DNA from: CAYJPV01 sp964547975
Lineage (GTDB): Bacteria > Acidobacteriota > Vicinamibacteria > Vicinamibacterales > JAKQTR01
Assembly (NCBI GenBank): GCA_964547975.1
Contig: CAZJRM010000265.1
Location: 1-6,453, forward strand
Reading direction: 5' to 3'
DNA: 6,453 nucleotides
Of this stretch, positions 5,466 to 6,453 are shown piece after piece; the stretch's first letter is position 1, and each line of letters opens with the position of its first letter. A program made the translations under genes and the position numbers. The notes beneath the pieces are model-generated. The model saw only the letters and a program-made list of their open reading frames with translations. It searched no databases and was not told the origin of the DNA.

Positions 5466-6453
5466 CGCGTCGCTCCGTTTCCGTAAGGGCCGAGCAGCAG
5501 GAACGCAAGCTCCTTGTCGAACCCGCGGTCCGACCGCACGCGGTAGCGCACCTCGGCCTGGCCGTCCACGAACAGGGCCCGCGGAACGGTGGCGACGGCG
5601 TTGATCGCGACGACCTTGTCGGGCGGCACCACGATCGGCGACTCACTCAGCACGAGTTTCACGCCCGCCGGCGATACGACCTCGACGGTGAAGGTCTGGA
5701 CCTCGGCGTACTGGTTCGTGATGCGGATCCGCTGCTGGTTGGCAACGTCGCCGGTGGTCAGGATGCGGTACGGTTCACGCCCGCCGCGCAGCACCTCGAC
5801 GAGGGCTTCGGTCCGCGTGATGAGGAAGAAGACGAACAGACTCCAGGCGATGGTCATCAGCACGAGGTAGAGGAGGTTCCGCACCCGCCACACGTGACGC
5901 ACGCCGCCCTGCTGTTCGCGCTCCGACGTGTATTTGATGAGTCCGATCGGCTTGCCCTGGCCGAGCATCACTTCGTTGCAGGCATCGACGCACTGGGCCG
6001 TGCCGATACACTCGGACTGCAGGCCGCGGCGGATGTCGGTGCCCGTCGGGCAGGCGCTGACGCAGTGTTTGCAGGCGATGCAGTCGCCCGCCAGTACGCC
6101 CGGCGCGCGATCCTTCAACGACACCTTCGGGTCGCCGCGTTTGACGTCGTACGCCACCAGGATCGTGTCCTTGTCGGCCAGTACGCTCTGCAGGCGCCCG
6201 TAGGGACAGGCGATCGTGCACATCTGGTCACGGAACCAGCCGAAGTCGAACACGATCGCGCCGGCCACGGCGGCGATCACCGTCAGCGCGCCGGTCCACG
6301 CCAGAGGGTCCGTGAACAGGCCGTGCCACAGCGGCCGCGCGCCGGCGAAGTACGACACGAAGGTCGTCGACATCAGCAGGGCGACAACCGACCAGGTGCC
6401 CCACTTGGCCGCCTTGATGGCGAACTTCTTCCCGGTCCACGGCCCGGCATTGA
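5462..6453 (-). CDS. ccoG: Cytochrome c oxidase accessory protein CcoG (FixG/RdxA), N-terminus cut by window edge
   Basis: Polyferredoxin-like membrane protein needed to make cbb3 oxidase. In studied members it reduces Cu(II) to Cu(I) for insertion into the CuB site of CcoN. The frame stays open to the right edge, so this is a 5'-truncated gene: 329 complete residues are visible, against roughly 450 to 530 in the family. The missing part should hold the first membrane helices. Counting from the first complete visible codon, helices lie near residues 17-35, 52-70 and 190-210. The CTIACPYGRLQ motif (C78, C82) is followed by a ferredoxin motif C124-x2-C127-x2-C130-x3-C134-P. A second motif follows with C148, C154 and C158, where the usual second cysteine is T151. 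Residues from about 215 to the end form the periplasmic Ig-like FixG C-terminal domain. The stop overlaps the ccoH start as ATGA. Identity is very secure; only the true start is unknown. Confidence 0.95.
   Translation of the reverse strand, partial: NAGPWTGKKFAIKAAKWGTWSVVALLMSTTFVSYFAGARPLWHGLFTDPLAWTGALTVIAAVAGAIVFDFGWFRDQMCTIACPYGRLQSVLADKDTILVAYDVKRGDPKVSLKDRAPGVLAGDCIACKHCVSACPTGTDIRRGLQSECIGTAQCVDACNEVMLGQGKPIGLIKYTSEREQQGGVRHVWRVRNLLYLVLMTIAWSLFVFFLITRTEALVEVLRGGREPYRILTTGDVANQQRIRITNQYAEVQTFTVEVVSPAGVKLVLSESPIVVPPDKVVAINAVATVPRALFVDGQAEVRYRVRSDRGFDKELAFLLLGPYGNGATR
5473..5476 (-). promoter_or_regulatory. Shine-Dalgarno of ccoH within the 3' end of ccoG
   Basis: GGAG lies seven bases before the ccoH ATG at 5465, which itself overlaps the ccoG stop codon as ATGA. 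Confidence 0.6.

Overview
The window is one continuous minus-strand gene run, read from high to low coordinates, with no intergenic gap longer than about 10 bases. It carries the assembly genes of a cbb3-type cytochrome c oxidase (ccoG, partial at the right edge; ccoH/fixH; ccoI; ccoS). The first two subunit genes of an alternative complex III (actA, actB) follow directly. No rRNA, tRNA, CRISPR array, insertion sequence, promoter or terminator is visible. The long plus-strand open frames are antisense shadows produced by the high GC content.

Layout along the minus strand: ccoG (6453 to 5462, N-terminus outside the window) overlaps ccoH by 4 bases. ccoH overlaps ccoI by 4 bases if ccoI starts at the GTG at 4935. 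ccoI is separated from ccoS by one base. ccoS overlaps actA by 4 bases (ATGA). actA is followed by actB, whose Shine-Dalgarno sequence overlaps the actA stop codon. This tight chain strongly suggests one transcript with translational coupling. The cbb3 structural genes ccoN/O/P probably lie beyond the right edge, and actC to actF or a separate Fe-S ActB gene beyond the left edge; this is inference from family gene order.

Roles: CcoG (cupric reductase/Fe-S membrane protein) and CcoI (Cu+-exporting P1B ATPase) supply copper for the CuB centre of the oxidase. CcoH and CcoS support its maturation and stability. ActA (pentaheme cytochrome c) and ActB (molybdopterin-oxidoreductase-like protein with a Tat signal) belong to a quinol:cytochrome c oxidoreductase that replaces the bc1 complex. 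Together they suggest a quinol to ACIII to cytochrome c to cbb3 route, i.e. microaerobic or high-affinity respiration without bc1.

Organism: the DNA is very GC-rich with strong G/C preference at third codon positions. The ACIII/cbb3 combination and the CcoG style (WFRDQMCTIACPYGRLQ) suggest a high-GC Gram-negative such as an acidobacterium (Vicinamibacteria-like), with Gemmatimonadota, Myxococcota or Planctomycetota as alternatives. This is inference only.

The points most worth a second look are the direct coupling of cbb3 assembly genes to ACIII genes, the early end of ActB before its Fe-S domain, a possible change of coding identity in the last 60 bases at the left edge, and a missing cysteine in the second Fe-S motif of CcoG.
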